From the NCBI GenBank assembly GCA_964647825.1, contig CAZYJL010000002.1, positions 124,001 through 188,000 of the forward strand: DNA of 64,000 bases. Reading direction: 5' to 3'. How positions within the stretch are numbered: position 1 is the stretch's first letter; the number at the start of each line of letters is the position of its first letter. The position numbers were made by a program, and so were the translations under genes. The stretch comes from VFKI01 sp964647825. GTDB taxonomy: Bacteria > Pseudomonadota > Gammaproteobacteria > DSM-16500. This document shows positions 36,503 to 46,132 of this stretch, piece after piece. The notes beneath the pieces are model-generated. The model had not been told where the DNA came from. It did not search any database and worked only from the letters and a program-made list of their open reading frames with translations.

Positions 36503-36614
36503 AAGCCACTCTCCCTTTACTTTCAAAATGCTATACTGAGCTAATTTTGCGCCATTCTAACATGGTCTCTTTAGATTACACTATGAGACAAATACACACA
36601 GAATCGATACCACT

Positions 36615-37220
36615 ATGACAAAAATCATTAAAATCATAGACAAAGAAAGCAAAGTAGATAGCGCATCTACTGACAATCCAACATTGAATCAGGATCACCA
36701 CCTATTTGTCGCTGCGATGCGCGACGTCATACCTCTTCATCATACAAAAATTGTTCCACAACCCAAAAAAACGCCATTACCTCGCCCAAAACGCTCCTTT
36801 AAAAACCGCCCTACCACAGCAGCCATCCTCCCTTTTCTTTTTTCTGATTATGAAAAACTGCCACTTGTTGGTGCGGAAGAACCACTACATTACGCACGCT
36901 CAGGTATTGCCAATAAAACACTTCGCAAATTACGAAATGGCCAATATAATACGGAAGCTTTGCTGGACCTACACGGAAAGACAGTTGCTGAAGCGCGAGA
37001 AGCACTTGCCTACTTTCTCTTTCACTGCCAGCAGGAAAACATACAACATGCCATTGTGATTCACGGCAAAGGCCTTCGAGAAAAACCTCTCTTGAAGAAT
37101 CGCCTGAATCATTGGCTGCGACAAACGGACCTTGTGCTCGCATTCTGCACCGCAAGGCCGTGGGATGGTGGACAAGGCGCACTCTATATATTATTAGGGA
37201 GACGATGTCTTGACAGGTAA
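36615..37220 (+). CDS. Smr-domain protein
   Basis: 201 residues. The C-terminal Smr domain is clear: LDLHGKTVAEAREALAYFL and the IVIHGKGL loop, ending LVLAFCTARPWDGGQGALYILLGR. Smr proteins are nicking or RNA endonucleases; some act in rescue of stalled ribosomes. The N-terminal half is basic and low-complexity (KKTPLPRPKRSFKNRP). Its stop overlaps the udk start by 11 bases. Confidence 0.88.
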   Translation: MTKIIKIIDKESKVDSASTDNPTLNQDHHLFVAAMRDVIPLHHTKIVPQPKKTPLPRPKRSFKNRPTTAAILPFLFSDYEKLPLVGAEEPLHYARSGIANKTLRKLRNGQYNTEALLDLHGKTVAEAREALAYFLFHCQQENIQHAIVIHGKGLREKPLLKNRLNHWLRQTDLVLAFCTARPWDGGQGALYILLGRRCLDR

Positions 37221-37854
37221 ACCCATTATTATTGGCATTTCTGGTGCGTCCGCTTCAGGAAAAAGTCTATTAGCAAATACGATCGTCAACGAACTCGGCT
37301 CAGACCAAGTTGTCGTTATTTCTGAAGACTCCTATTATAACGACCATAGCAATATTCCTTTTGAAGAACGTACGCGCATTAATTATGACCATCCGAATGC
37401 CTTGGATCATGATCTACTCTATCAACAACTTATACAACTCAGCGCGGGCGAATCCGTTGACATCCCTGTTTACAACCATGCTTTACACACACGGGAACAA
37501 AAAACGCGAAGAATTGGCCGTCATACTATTATTGTACTTGAAGGCATTCTATTGTTCGTCGAAAAAAAATTACGTGATCTAATGAATATTCGTATATTTA
37601 TGGAAACACCACCTGACATTTGTTTAATTCGCCGCATGCGTCGAGACATCGATGAACGCGGACGCTCTTTAGATTCTGTCATCACACAATATGAAGAAAC
37701 CGTTCGTCCAATGTATCTACAATTTATTGAGCCCTCAAAACGCTATGCCGACATTATTATTCCACGAGGCGGCGGTAATCGCATTGCGATTGACATGATT
37801 AAAGCCAAAATGCGTGAAATGTTAGATCATGAAAACGCTAAAAATATGCTTTAA
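37210..37854 (+). CDS. udk: Uridine kinase
   Basis: Phosphorylates uridine and cytidine in pyrimidine salvage. Walker A is GISGASASGKSLLAN, then EDSYYNDH, NYDHPNALDHDLL and RRMRRDIDERGRSLDSVI, all typical of Udk. 214 residues matches E. coli (213). The start is a TTG at 37210, eight bases after GGGAG; no in-frame ATG would keep Walker A. Overlap with the Smr gene implies translational coupling. Confidence 0.93.
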   Translation: MTGKPIIIGISGASASGKSLLANTIVNELGSDQVVVISEDSYYNDHSNIPFEERTRINYDHPNALDHDLLYQQLIQLSAGESVDIPVYNHALHTREQKTRRIGRHTIIVLEGILLFVEKKLRDLMNIRIFMETPPDICLIRRMRRDIDERGRSLDSVITQYEETVRPMYLQFIEPSKRYADIIIPRGGGNRIAIDMIKAKMREMLDHENAKNML

Positions 37855-37997
37855 GATGCCAAAACTCACAAATCAATATAAAAAACACAAACAAATAATT
37901 AGCGACTGTTTTTTTATTTGATTGTAAATACAGTAAATCACAACATACAATGTCCTAGGCAATCAATGCGTCAAGCTGGGATAACCATGGAGGGTAA

Positions 37998-40493
37998 ATG
38001 AAATTACGTAACAAAGTACTTGTGGGCGTCGGTATAGTATGGTTAGTCTTTCTTGCCTTCACATACATCAGCTCAAAAGCTTTTTTGTTACGTAGCTTTG
38101 TCCGCTTGGAGGAAGAACATACCAACCAAGATTTAAGCCGTATTGATCAAGCGCTTGATCAATTAAATTACTCACTATACACATTCACGTCGGACTGGTC
38201 TCACTGGGACGATCTGTATGCTTTCATGCTTGGCAAAAAACCTGAATTTATACCTAACAACATCAATCTTACTGCTTTCTTGAATTCAACGATTAATTTT
38301 CTCAGTTATTGGGATAAAAACGGCAAACTAGTTTTTGGCGCGGCCGTTGATACAGACAAAGGGAAGTTTCGCGCTTACCCTGCCGGTCTTGAGAAATTTC
38401 TTTATCCAAATAGTTTATTACTAGATCGCCCTGACTTAACAAAAGACGTCCGTGGGTATATTAGCTTACCTGAAGGCATCATGATGGTTGCTGCTGCCGG
38501 TGTGTCGAATGGAGACAAAACCACACCGCCTTCTGGCGCCATGGTCACAGGCCGCTTTATTTCCCCTAAAATTATTGACAAGCTTTCAGAGCAAACAAAA
38601 TTAAAACTAACACTTTTCACGCTACCAGATATTCAAAATAATCCAACGCTAAATACAATTTTTCAAACAATAAGTGAAAACAAAAATGGTCACATGAGTC
38701 AAAATATAGACAAAAAAACACTTGCAGGTTACACGCTAATAAAAGATATCGAACAAAAACCCATTGGCATGTTTCGCATGACGGCACCACGCTCCGTTTA
38801 TTTATCGGGATTACGTGCGATCAACTATTATTTAATTAGCTTTGTGATTCTTGGGGTTATCTTCTCCATTGCATTATTATGGTTATTACGTATTTTAGTG
38901 ATTCGTCGCCTAGAAAAACTGAATTTAGACGTAGCCGAAATTAGAACATCCAATAAATTATCACGTCGCGTTAATGCTGCTGGCAACGATGAATTATCAT
39001 CTGTTTCAACAGAAATCAATCGTATGCTAGGTGTGATAGAAATGTCACAGGAACAATTAGAAAATCGTGTTGCGCAGCGCACAGAAGAATTAAAGCAATC
39101 AAACGTTAAACTCGAACAAGAAATTATTGAACGAAAATCAGTAGAAAAAGAATTAATTATTCATAAAGAACATTTAGTACGCCTCGCCCATTACGATAGT
39201 TTAACGTCTTTACCTAATCGTGCACACTTCAATGACATGCTCAACACATCCATTACTGCTGCCAATAAAAACAAAAAGAAATTGGCTATTTTATTTATTG
39301 ACCTTGATCGCTTTAAAAATATTAATGATACATTCGGTCACAACACAGGTGATCTCGTATTAAAAGAAGTTGCAGAACGATTTTCATTAGTATTACGTTC
39401 AGGCGATATTCTTGCACGGCTCGGTGGTGATGAATTTATTATTCTTCTAAACAATATTGATGACCCCAAATATGCAGGTCCTGTCGCACAAAAACTCATT
39501 GAAACATGTAAAAAACCGGTGTATGCCAACAAACATGAATTCTTTCTCACAACCAGTATTGGTATTTGTATTTATCCTGATGATGGAATTTCTCTAGAAG
39601 ACTTACAACGAAATGCTGACATGGCAATGTATCGTGCAAAACGTTCTGGCGGCAGCATCTATGAATACTTTACGGAAGCCATGAATAGTGAAGCGCTGGA
39701 ACGTGCGCAATTGGAATCCGCACTGCGCAAAGCCATTAATAACAATGAATTCATTTTACACTATCAACCAAAATTAAATTTAGCAGATGGGATGATGACT
39801 GGCGCGGAAGCTCTGATTCGCTGGGAAAGCCCAGAACTTGGCATGATCAGTCCAGCAAAATTTATTCCGCTGGCAGAAGAAACAGGTTTAATTCTACCAA
39901 TTGGTGAGTGGACATTACGCGAAGCATGTCGTGCAAATAAAGCATGGCAAGATGCAGGTTATAGCCCAATTTGTGTTGCCGTGAATCTTTCACCAAAACA
40001 ATTCCGCCATCAAGATATTGCACAAATTGTTAGTGACGTCTTGAATGAAACAAAATTAGATCCTACTTGGCTAGAATTGGAAATTACGGAAACTGCTATT
40101 GTTGATGATGCAGAAGCAGGTACAAATAAACTAAATGCGATTTGTAATATGGGTGTGAAAATTGCCATCGATGATTTTGGTACTGGGTATACTTCTATTA
40201 GTTATCTTAAACGTTTCCCTGTGAGTATTTTAAAAATTGATCAGTCTTTTGTAAAAGGAATCCCAGAAAATAGAGATGATATTGCCATCACTGCAGGTGT
40301 CATCGCATTAGCACATCGTTTAGGCATTAAAGTGGTAGCCGAGGGTGTGGAAACTGCTGAACAATTACAATTTCTCGCAGATAATGCCTGTGACATGGTA
40401 CAAGGCTATTACCTCAGCAGGCCGTTACCTGAAGCCAAGTTTGTTTTACAACTTGAGCAAACACGTGACGCTTCATCCGATGTTTCTGCATAG
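37998..40493 (+). CDS. Membrane CHASE4-HAMP-GGDEF-EAL cyclic-di-GMP enzyme
   Basis: 831 residues. Membrane segments at about 5-27 and 275-300 bracket a periplasmic CHASE4-like sensor (DWSHWDDLYAFM near 66-77). HAMP and a coiled coil follow (300-395), then GGDEF (476-480) with an intact RxxD inhibitory site five residues before (R467, D470), then EAL (604-606) with the conserved EITET, DDFGTG, KIDQSFV and AEGVET boxes. Both catalytic sites look complete, so it could make and degrade cyclic di-GMP depending on its signal. The second gene downstream encodes an NRPS with a PilZ-like insert. Confidence 0.93.
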   Translation: MKLRNKVLVGVGIVWLVFLAFTYISSKAFLLRSFVRLEEEHTNQDLSRIDQALDQLNYSLYTFTSDWSHWDDLYAFMLGKKPEFIPNNINLTAFLNSTINFLSYWDKNGKLVFGAAVDTDKGKFRAYPAGLEKFLYPNSLLLDRPDLTKDVRGYISLPEGIMMVAAAGVSNGDKTTPPSGAMVTGRFISPKIIDKLSEQTKLKLTLFTLPDIQNNPTLNTIFQTISENKNGHMSQNIDKKTLAGYTLIKDIEQKPIGMFRMTAPRSVYLSGLRAINYYLISFVILGVIFSIALLWLLRILVIRRLEKLNLDVAEIRTSNKLSRRVNAAGNDELSSVSTEINRMLGVIEMSQEQLENRVAQRTEELKQSNVKLEQEIIERKSVEKELIIHKEHLVRLAHYDSLTSLPNRAHFNDMLNTSITAANKNKKKLAILFIDLDRFKNINDTFGHNTGDLVLKEVAERFSLVLRSGDILARLGGDEFIILLNNIDDPKYAGPVAQKLIETCKKPVYANKHEFFLTTSIGICIYPDDGISLEDLQRNADMAMYRAKRSGGSIYEYFTEAMNSEALERAQLESALRKAINNNEFILHYQPKLNLADGMMTGAEALIRWESPELGMISPAKFIPLAEETGLILPIGEWTLREACRANKAWQDAGYSPICVAVNLSPKQFRHQDIAQIVSDVLNETKLDPTWLELEITETAIVDDAEAGTNKLNAICNMGVKIAIDDFGTGYTSISYLKRFPVSILKIDQSFVKGIPENRDDIAITAGVIALAHRLGIKVVAEGVETAEQLQFLADNACDMVQGYYLSRPLPEAKFVLQLEQTRDASSDVSA

Positions 40494-40527
40494 TTTTTAT
40501 TAATACTCTTAATACAAGGACCGTACC

Positions 40528-41319
40528 ATGAAGAAAATTGTGACTTTACTAACAAGTAGTTTATTCATCGCATCTTGCTGTGCCTATGCAACAGAGACGG
40601 CAACACCACATAAAAAAAATACGTGGAAAGAAGCTCAAACAGCACCAGCAACTGAGGCAACAGAAAGTCCACTCTCCGGCAATTTTAATATAACAAGTAA
40701 TTACATGTTTCGTGGTGTCAGCTCATCAAATAATTTGCCTGCACCACAAGGTGGTTTTACATATACATTCCACAAAACTGGGATTTATTTCAATATTTGG
40801 GGTTCGAGTGTTAATTTAACCGATTATCAAGGTAATACAGCAACAACAGAGTTTGACATGATCGCTGGGGTTAGACGTTCAATTGGCGAACATTTTTCCT
40901 TCGATATTAATCTTGATCGCTACACCTACCCAAAATCAGATCTTAGTTATAACGAAGCAATTGCCAGTGCACAATGGTATTTTTTAACAGCGTTAGTTGG
41001 ATTTTCCTCAAACGTTTATAATAAACATGGTGACGGTACCTATTATAATGCCGGTGTCAGCTATGACATTCCACCACGCTTTATTTTTGATTTTGAGGAC
41101 ATGAATTTCACTGCTAACGTTGGGCGCTACCATTTTGCAAGAAGCACAGGTTATAGCACTTACACAGATTACCTTGTTGGCTTGAAAAAAACCTGGGGGA
41201 ATTATGTTGTTTCAGTGCAATGGACGAATGCAGCAAATTCTGCATTCAATCTTGAAAATGATCCAGCAAGAGGGCTACGCAATCAGCACCTTGTTGGAAC
41301 CGTATTAGTGAATTTTTAA
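40528..41319 (+). CDS. TIGR02001/TorF-type outer-membrane protein
   Basis: 263 residues with a signal peptide (MKKIVTLLTSSLFIASCCAYA). The mature chain contains SGNFNITSNYMFRGVSSSNNLPAPQGGFTY, the opening of the TIGR02001 family of putative porins, followed by beta-rich strands and a C-terminal Phe, as in outer-membrane barrels. Function in the family is not established. It lies 35 bp after the cyclic-di-GMP enzyme and may share its transcript. Confidence 0.8.
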   Translation: MKKIVTLLTSSLFIASCCAYATETATPHKKNTWKEAQTAPATEATESPLSGNFNITSNYMFRGVSSSNNLPAPQGGFTYTFHKTGIYFNIWGSSVNLTDYQGNTATTEFDMIAGVRRSIGEHFSFDINLDRYTYPKSDLSYNEAIASAQWYFLTALVGFSSNVYNKHGDGTYYNAGVSYDIPPRFIFDFEDMNFTANVGRYHFARSTGYSTYTDYLVGLKKTWGNYVVSVQWTNAANSAFNLENDPARGLRNQHLVGTVLVNF

Positions 41320-41357
41320 TACATATACTAGCTAGATCTCATCATTCAGACCTATCA

Positions 41358-41378
41358 CCCCGCACACTTATTGCGGGG
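41358..41378 (+). terminator. Hairpin after the outer-membrane protein gene
   Basis: CCCCGCA (41358-41364) pairs with TGCGGGG (41372-41378) around a 7-base loop. It belongs to the CACCCCGCA...TGCGGGGT hairpin type also found at 59930-60045. No strong T-run follows, but its place 40 bp after a stop codon suggests transcript ending or protection. Confidence 0.5.
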
Positions 41379-41500
41379 TCATATGTAAAAAAATCAATAA
41401 AATCAATGCTAATTTGCACATTTTTTCTAATAAGCGTAGCATAAAGAGGTGGAAAGGCTATTTAAATAAGTATAATGAATAAACTAGAAAGGATTCTGCC

Positions 41501-44500
41501 ATGCAGGAACTTTCTGCGAAAGCGTACTGGATAAGTCTAACAGAAGGTTTTACCACCCAGACAAAACTCTGGCTGGAAAATTTTGAAGCTAAAAATAAAA
41601 AACAATCTACATCTGTCCTTCTTGAAAAAATCAATATACCTTTAGATACTGCTTTTATATCTTCTTTATCTACCTATGCGACTGATAAAAAAATACCGAT
41701 CACTGCACTATTTTTTAGCGCATGGGGATTATTCATAAACCGATTCTCCGGTTCAGACGACATTCTTTTTAGCACGGAGTTTGCAGAAAAAAGAATTCCT
41801 GTACGCTCTCATACTGAGACAAAAGAAACACTTGAAAATTATATCATTAAGATCGCAGCTCAATTGGAAAATAGTGAAAAAGAAATTAATGCTTTTTTTC
41901 AACAAGAGATAAATTGTGATTTTAATCGTTATTTTATTACCACAGAAATTAACGAAGAAAATTTTATTAAAAAATTAAATAATGCACCAGAGGAAACTGT
42001 ATTAGGACTATTTATAAAAATTAATCATAACAATTTATCCGATATAGAGCTAAATCTATATAGCCGATCTGATTTGTTCTCTTCAGAAAGTCAAAAAATT
42101 ATTTGTCAGCATTTTATTTTAATTTTAGAAAAAATTATTCATGCATCTGACTACTCTGCTACCCACTTTCCCATTCTCACAAAAGATGAGCGTGAGAAAT
42201 TAATGCAATTTAGTATGCCATACAAACAATCATTTGATGAACCGATTCTTTTTGCACATCAATTATTTGTTAAACAGACAGAAAAAAATCCGATGCACCT
42301 TGCTATTTGTTCTGATGAAAATACATTGACTTATGCGGAACTGAATAAATTATCAAACAAAATAGCGCATTTTTTATTAGATAAAAAAGTAAAACCTAAC
42401 GATAAAGTTGCCGTCATGATGGAACGTACACCGCTACTGATAGCTACAATGCTGGCAATTTTTAAAACGCACGCTGTTTTTATTCCGATAAACCCCAAAT
42501 ACCCGGATGAGCGTATTCAATTTATACTTGAAGATTGTCAAACACATCTCATTCTTTCAGATCATACCCGAAAAACACCAGAAGATTATATTTATAAAAC
42601 TGTTTTTATTAGTGAAAATCTTGAAGAAATTCACAAATATCCAGAACACGCTATTATTCTTAAAGAAACCAACCATGATGAGTTGCTTGCTTATATTGTT
42701 TATACTTCAGGCACAACTGGGCAACCGAAAGGCGTATGCATTAGTCATTTAAATGTAGTAAACCATTTGAATTGGTATAAAAATTATTTTTTAATTAATG
42801 AAAATGATCGTGCATCACAATTTGCATCTCAAGGATTTGATGCATTTTTCTGTGAGATCATTCCATTTTTAGCAACCGGTGGTAGCATTTTCATCGTAAA
42901 TGATACAACGAAACTTACACCTTCTTTATTTTTGCCTTGGCTTGTTAAAAATAAAATAACTATTTGTGATCTACCCACAGCGTACGCACAATTATTAATT
43001 AATTTAGAATTACCTGATAATTTAAGCTTACGCATGATGAAAGTTGGTGGAGAAGCACTTTCTAGTTATCCCAACAAAAAAATACCTTTTGATATTTGGA
43101 ATGGTTATGGTCCAGCAGAAGCCACTATCGAAACAACATTTTTCAAAATGGTCTCAGCGAATATTTCTCCTGAAGAACAACCTGCCAAACATATGCCCCC
43201 ACCCATTGGTAAACCGCTAGCCAATGCGCGCTGTTATGTCGTTGATAAACATCTGGAATTAGTACCTTTTGGCTGTGTTGGTGAACTATTAATTGGTGGT
43301 GCGAGTTTATCGCCGGGTTATTTAAATCGTCCGCAATTAAATCGTGAGAAATTCATTCCTGACCGATTCAGCACCTCCACAACGTCTTCTGAAAATACAA
43401 ATATACAAAATTCTATTCAAAAAGAAGAAAAACTCTATCGTACAGGTGATCTAGTACGCTGGTTATCGGATGGTAATCTTGAATTTTTAGGACGCACTGA
43501 TCATCAAATTAAAATACGTGGCTATCGTATTGAATTAGGTGAAGTTGAGGCGGCATTGAATCAATACCCTGATGTCAGTGAAGTCGTTGTACTTGCAAAA
43601 GAAACAGCAAGCGGGCAAAAATCATTAATTGCTTGGCTAGTGCCAAAATTAGAAAGGATCCGTATTCCACTGCAAGAACGTTGTCTTATCAGTATCGACA
43701 ATCAAGAATATTTACAATTATTTACTGAGGATATCTCACGTGAAGGTCTCGCCATCACGGGTGTGCCAGATGATTTTAAAATTGGTGCATCAATTAAAAT
43801 TAATCTCAAACTACCAGGTACGAATGAAAGCCAGTGGTTAAGTGGAAAAATTATTTGGCAACAAGATAAACGTGCTGGTATTTTATTTGATCCAACAGAA
43901 AAACAAAAAAAATTATTAGAAAAAAGTATAGAGTACTATCTTGCAACGCATAACTTGATGGAAACACTGCAAAATGCAGCAGCAAAACGTAACTTACGTA
44001 ATGCTATGAAAAAGAAACTACCTGATTATATGGTGCCAAGTGTTTTTAGCATCTTACCTCGTTTACCCATCACATTTAATGGCAAAATTGATTGGAAAGC
44101 ATTACCGCCACCACAAGATTTTGAACGTATGTTAGAGCATAAACACGTTCCACCGAGTACAGAAACAGAAAAACTTATTAAGCAAATCTGGTCAGAAGTG
44201 TTAGAGCAACCTGAAATTAGTATGAGTGATAATTTTTTTGATCTCGGTGGCAATTCACTCAAAGTTGCCGAATTATCTGTAAAATTATTACATAAATTTT
44301 CTATCTCCATTCCAGCAAAAATTTTAATTGATTTACCCTTTATTCCTGTCATTGCAGAATATATCGATTCCAATGGTGCAAACTTTAAGGATACGACACC
44401 CATTCAAGATGATATTCAGCGCGATGCTATTTTAGAAGAAGATATTTTGCCACATAAAACAGAAGCCAATCACACAAAAGAAAAGGCTATCCAGCCGAGT

Positions 44501-45607
44501 GGCATTTTGCTCACTGGCGCTGCAGGTTTTTTAGGCATCTTTATTTTACGTGAGTTACTTGCCTCAACGGATGTAAAAATTTATTGTCTAATACGCAAAG
44601 GTGAATTTGGCAGTATTGCTTCGCGACTCAACGCGCAAATTGAGCAATATCGATTATCCGATGAAGTCAATCTGGCGAATCGACGCATTGTTTTAGTGGG
44701 TGGTGACATTGGCTTACATCAGTTTGGCTTACCCACAGAACAATATCAAAATTTAATTCGTCATGTTGCTCGTGTTTATCATTGTGGCGCACAAGTTAAC
44801 ACGATGGCATCTTATTCAACGGTTCGCACGAGTAATGTCCAAGGCACACGCGAAATTATCCGTTTTGCGGTCGAAGAATTTAATCGCCCAATTTATTATA
44901 TTTCAACATTGTCCGCAGCAGCAGCCATCGATGCAGAAGGTGCTTTTGCAGAAAGCTGGCCACCAGCAACACCAGAAGGTTTAACGGGCGGTTACGGTCT
45001 TAGCAAATGGGTTTCTGAGCGCTTATTATTTCAAGCCATGCAGCGAGGCCTGCCCGTACAAATTTATCGATCAGGCTATATTCTGGGTGAATCGCATTCT
45101 GGCATTATGAATTTAAATGATTCGTTATTATTATTAATCAAGGGCTGTATACAAATAGGTTATGCGCCCGATTGGCATGAAATTATTGCGTTATTACCTG
45201 TTGATTTTGTTAGCCGTGCCATTGTCACGCTTTCGTTATTATATCCAGAAAAAAATTATGTCTGTCATCTTGATCATCCGACCGGTATTTTGTGGCTGGA
45301 TTTAATTCATTGGTTTAATCAACATAATTATGCAATCAAAATTTGTTCGCACCGTTTGTGGCTAAAAAAATTATTACGTATTGGCCCAGATAATGCTCTC
45401 TATCCCATGTTGCCAGCTTATTTGGCGATGAAAGACCCACCGATGACACCCCGTACAGCTTTACAACTGACTGCAGAAAAAATTCAAGCTGCGGGTATGG
45501 TATGGCCTGATATCAATGACGCATTATTACAAACGTATTTAAAATTTTTAGAGCAAGCAGGTTTTTTTCCACCCTTGAGCTTACGTAAAAAAGAAGCGGC
45601 AGATTAG
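41501..45607 (+). CDS. NRPS-like enzyme: half C, adenylation with PilZ-like insert, carrier, terminal reductase
   Basis: 1368 residues. About 1-225 resembles only the second half of a condensation domain and lacks HHxxxDG. Adenylation domain: YTSGTTGQPKG (401-411), FDAFF with the amino-group-binding Asp447, NGYGPAEATI, YRTGD and GRTDHQIKIRGYRIELGEVE. Between the last motif and the final adenylation segment (LPDYMVP...NGKID, Lys862) lies an 85-residue insert (about 716-800) with a PilZ-like core: RIPLQERCLISI, DISREGL (744-750) and AGILF. A carrier domain follows (FFDLGGNSL, Ser919), then an NADPH-dependent reductase (TGAAGFLG at 1005, Y1165 and K1169). It should activate one amino acid and release it, or a joined acyl product, as an aldehyde or alcohol. 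The product is unknown. Confidence 0.85.
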   Translation: MQELSAKAYWISLTEGFTTQTKLWLENFEAKNKKQSTSVLLEKINIPLDTAFISSLSTYATDKKIPITALFFSAWGLFINRFSGSDDILFSTEFAEKRIPVRSHTETKETLENYIIKIAAQLENSEKEINAFFQQEINCDFNRYFITTEINEENFIKKLNNAPEETVLGLFIKINHNNLSDIELNLYSRSDLFSSESQKIICQHFILILEKIIHASDYSATHFPILTKDEREKLMQFSMPYKQSFDEPILFAHQLFVKQTEKNPMHLAICSDENTLTYAELNKLSNKIAHFLLDKKVKPNDKVAVMMERTPLLIATMLAIFKTHAVFIPINPKYPDERIQFILEDCQTHLILSDHTRKTPEDYIYKTVFISENLEEIHKYPEHAIILKETNHDELLAYIVYTSGTTGQPKGVCISHLNVVNHLNWYKNYFLINENDRASQFASQGFDAFFCEIIPFLATGGSIFIVNDTTKLTPSLFLPWLVKNKITICDLPTAYAQLLINLELPDNLSLRMMKVGGEALSSYPNKKIPFDIWNGYGPAEATIETTFFKMVSANISPEEQPAKHMPPPIGKPLANARCYVVDKHLELVPFGCVGELLIGGASLSPGYLNRPQLNREKFIPDRFSTSTTSSENTNIQNSIQKEEKLYRTGDLVRWLSDGNLEFLGRTDHQIKIRGYRIELGEVEAALNQYPDVSEVVVLAKETASGQKSLIAWLVPKLERIRIPLQERCLISIDNQEYLQLFTEDISREGLAITGVPDDFKIGASIKINLKLPGTNESQWLSGKIIWQQDKRAGILFDPTEKQKKLLEKSIEYYLATHNLMETLQNAAAKRNLRNAMKKKLPDYMVPSVFSILPRLPITFNGKIDWKALPPPQDFERMLEHKHVPPSTETEKLIKQIWSEVLEQPEISMSDNFFDLGGNSLKVAELSVKLLHKFSISIPAKILIDLPFIPVIAEYIDSNGANFKDTTPIQDDIQRDAILEEDILPHKTEANHTKEKAIQPSGILLTGAAGFLGIFILRELLASTDVKIYCLIRKGEFGSIASRLNAQIEQYRLSDEVNLANRRIVLVGGDIGLHQFGLPTEQYQNLIRHVARVYHCGAQVNTMASYSTVRTSNVQGTREIIRFAVEEFNRPIYYISTLSAAAAIDAEGAFAESWPPATPEGLTGGYGLSKWVSERLLFQAMQRGLPVQIYRSGYILGESHSGIMNLNDSLLLLIKGCIQIGYAPDWHEIIALLPVDFVSRAIVTLSLLYPEKNYVCHLDHPTGILWLDLIHWFNQHNYAIKICSHRLWLKKLLRIGPDNALYPMLPAYLAMKDPPMTPRTALQLTAEKIQAAGMVWPDINDALLQTYLKFLEQAGFFPPLSLRKKEAAD

Positions 45608-45618
45608 TGTCTCACGGC

Positions 45619-45817
45619 AGGCTACCTCATATAACTTGATATTTTTTCTATCTTAAATTTGGTTTTAGATACAAAACTAACTATAAAAAATCTTGTCATC
45701 CCGCGGGATCCAGAAAATGATAGATAAAAAAACTGGATACCGCGCATAAAGCGCGGTATGACAGCTTCTTTTGTTAAAAATGGTTCACAAAAAGACCATT
45801 TTATGTGAGATAGCCCT
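45619..45817. mobile_element. MITE-like element, family B, copy 1, with 12-bp target duplication
   Basis: A 199-bp element with terminal inverted repeats (left AGGCTACCTCATATAA, right end complement AGGGCTATCTCACATAAAA). It is flanked by an exact 12-bp direct repeat GTGTCTCACGGC (45607-45618 and 45818-45829). Without it, the end of the NRPS gene would read straight into CACGGCTTTTTTTT. It contains GTCATCCCGCG/GGTATGACAG hairpins and no ORF. Relatives lie at 59801 and 63813. Confidence 0.82.
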
Positions 45818-45829
45818 GTGTCTCACGGC

Positions 45830-46132
45830 TTTTTTTTGGATAACTTGTTGAAAAAATTAAAAAAAGCAAATTTTTTTAACATGCTGATTTCATTGATATT
45901 TTAAATTTTTTAAAAAAAATTCATTTGAAATCAATAAGATAACTTGTGGAAACCGTGCCGCCTATGAAAAACATCAAACAGGCCGCATAAATGCACGGAC
46001 GCTTGCCATGTCAGTAAATTTTAGGCGTGTTTGTATATAAAAAACTGACGATCCCCCATCACTAAATCATGGGAAATCGTCAGATACAATCCAATTTTTC
46101 TTATTTAATTTTTAAAAACCATCAATTAGCAA
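45830..46132. other. AT-rich gap with a spaced direct repeat
   Basis: Remainder of the 525-bp gap after the NRPS gene. No gene is seen. GATAACTTGTTGAAA (45839-45853) and GATAACTTGTGGAAA (45938-45952) are near-identical direct repeats 99 bp apart around very AT-rich DNA. Nothing shows what they do. Confidence 0.4.

Noticed and set aside
45830..45960. AT-rich stretch with GATAACTTGT repeats as a replication origin
   Set aside because: No DnaA-box cluster and no dnaA, gidA or rpmH neighbours; two repeats alone are not enough.
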